From contig NZ_CP017696.1 of the NCBI RefSeq assembly GCF_002715865.1, positions 1,426,001 to 1,490,000 of the forward strand: a stretch of DNA of 64,000 nucleotides. Direction: 5' to 3'. Positions 63,861 to 64,000 of the stretch are shown piece after piece. This stretch comes from Bifidobacterium asteroides DSM 20089 (GTDB lineage Bacteria; Actinomycetota; Actinomycetes; Actinomycetales; Bifidobacteriaceae). Below the pieces are notes generated by a model. That model was not told the origin of the DNA, made no database searches, and saw only the letters and a program-made list of their open reading frames with translations. A program made the translations under genes and the position numbers. Position 1 is the stretch's first letter; the number at the start of each line of letters is the position of its first letter.

Positions 63861-64000
63861 TCAGATCACCTCCGGTGCCAGGGACACGATCTTCATGAAG
63901 CGCTTGTCGCGCAACTCACGACCGACCGGTCCGAAGATACGAGTGCCACGGGGCTCACGACCGGTGCCGAGGATGACCGCCGCGTTCTCGTCGAACTTAA
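63861..64000 (-). CDS. rplN: 50S ribosomal protein uL14, partial at window edge
   Basis: Only the last 46 or so codons are present; the 5' end lies beyond 64000. The sequence [20 protein letters not shown] and [23 protein letters not shown] is the C-terminus of L14. Stop at 63861-63863, one base from the rplX start codon. Confidence 0.93.
   Translation of the reverse strand, partial: KFDENAAVILGTGREPRGTRIFGPVGRELRDKRFMKIVSLAPEVI

Overview
The window is chromosomal DNA from a high-GC actinobacterium, most likely a Bifidobacterium. The inference rests on the SerRS, IF2, S5 and glutamate dehydrogenase sequences, a bS22 mini-gene, an HspR-type HAIR operator upstream of hsp20, PspC-type sensor genes and the glycosidase content. 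The exact species cannot be fixed from sequence alone; a host-associated species (bee-gut type) is only a guess.

Region 1 (1-5.1 kb) is accessory. A tRNA-Pro(CGG) is followed by the decayed left end of a prophage. On the minus strand lie an integrase, an ImmA/IrrE-like peptidase and a repressor, all broken. A broken cro-like regulator diverges from them. Next come a toxin C-terminus with a small possible immunity protein, and two head-gene fragments. This is followed by a lower-GC, intact two-gene operon: an ABC/AAA15-type ATPase overlapping a small CEGxxE (TOPRIM-like) protein. That pair is a candidate anti-phage defence module.

Region 2 (5.2-18.4 kb) holds a TPR-nucleotidyltransferase (DUF4037) gene with DUF4125, a membrane hydrolase, and a PspC membrane-stress locus (PspC protein diverging from a PspC-histidine kinase and a LuxR regulator). 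It also has an HAD-like protein without its catalytic aspartates, a peptidase E, a ClC chloride/proton antiporter and a prolyl-tRNA deacylase-like protein with an in-frame hexanucleotide repeat.

Region 3 (18.5-31.8 kb) is housekeeping. It runs tRNA-Ser(UGA) and serS, the two-subunit serine dehydratase, a diacylglycerol-kinase-like lipid kinase, phosphoglucomutase, RNase HI, ribose-5-phosphate isomerase, bS22, radA and a complete polar amino-acid ABC importer.

Region 4 (31.8-41.4 kb) is the nusA-infB-rbfA-truB-ribF translation and RNA-modification cluster, then a lipoprotein, tRNA-Ser(CGA) and truA.

Region 5 (41.5-64 kb) is the spc/alpha ribosomal-protein supercluster on the minus strand (L14 to secY-adk, then infA to rplQ). 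It is interrupted between adk and infA by about 12.9 kb holding hsp20 with its HAIR box, gdhA, a GH2 glycosidase coupled to a DUF5107-TPR protein, and a heterodimeric ABC exporter.
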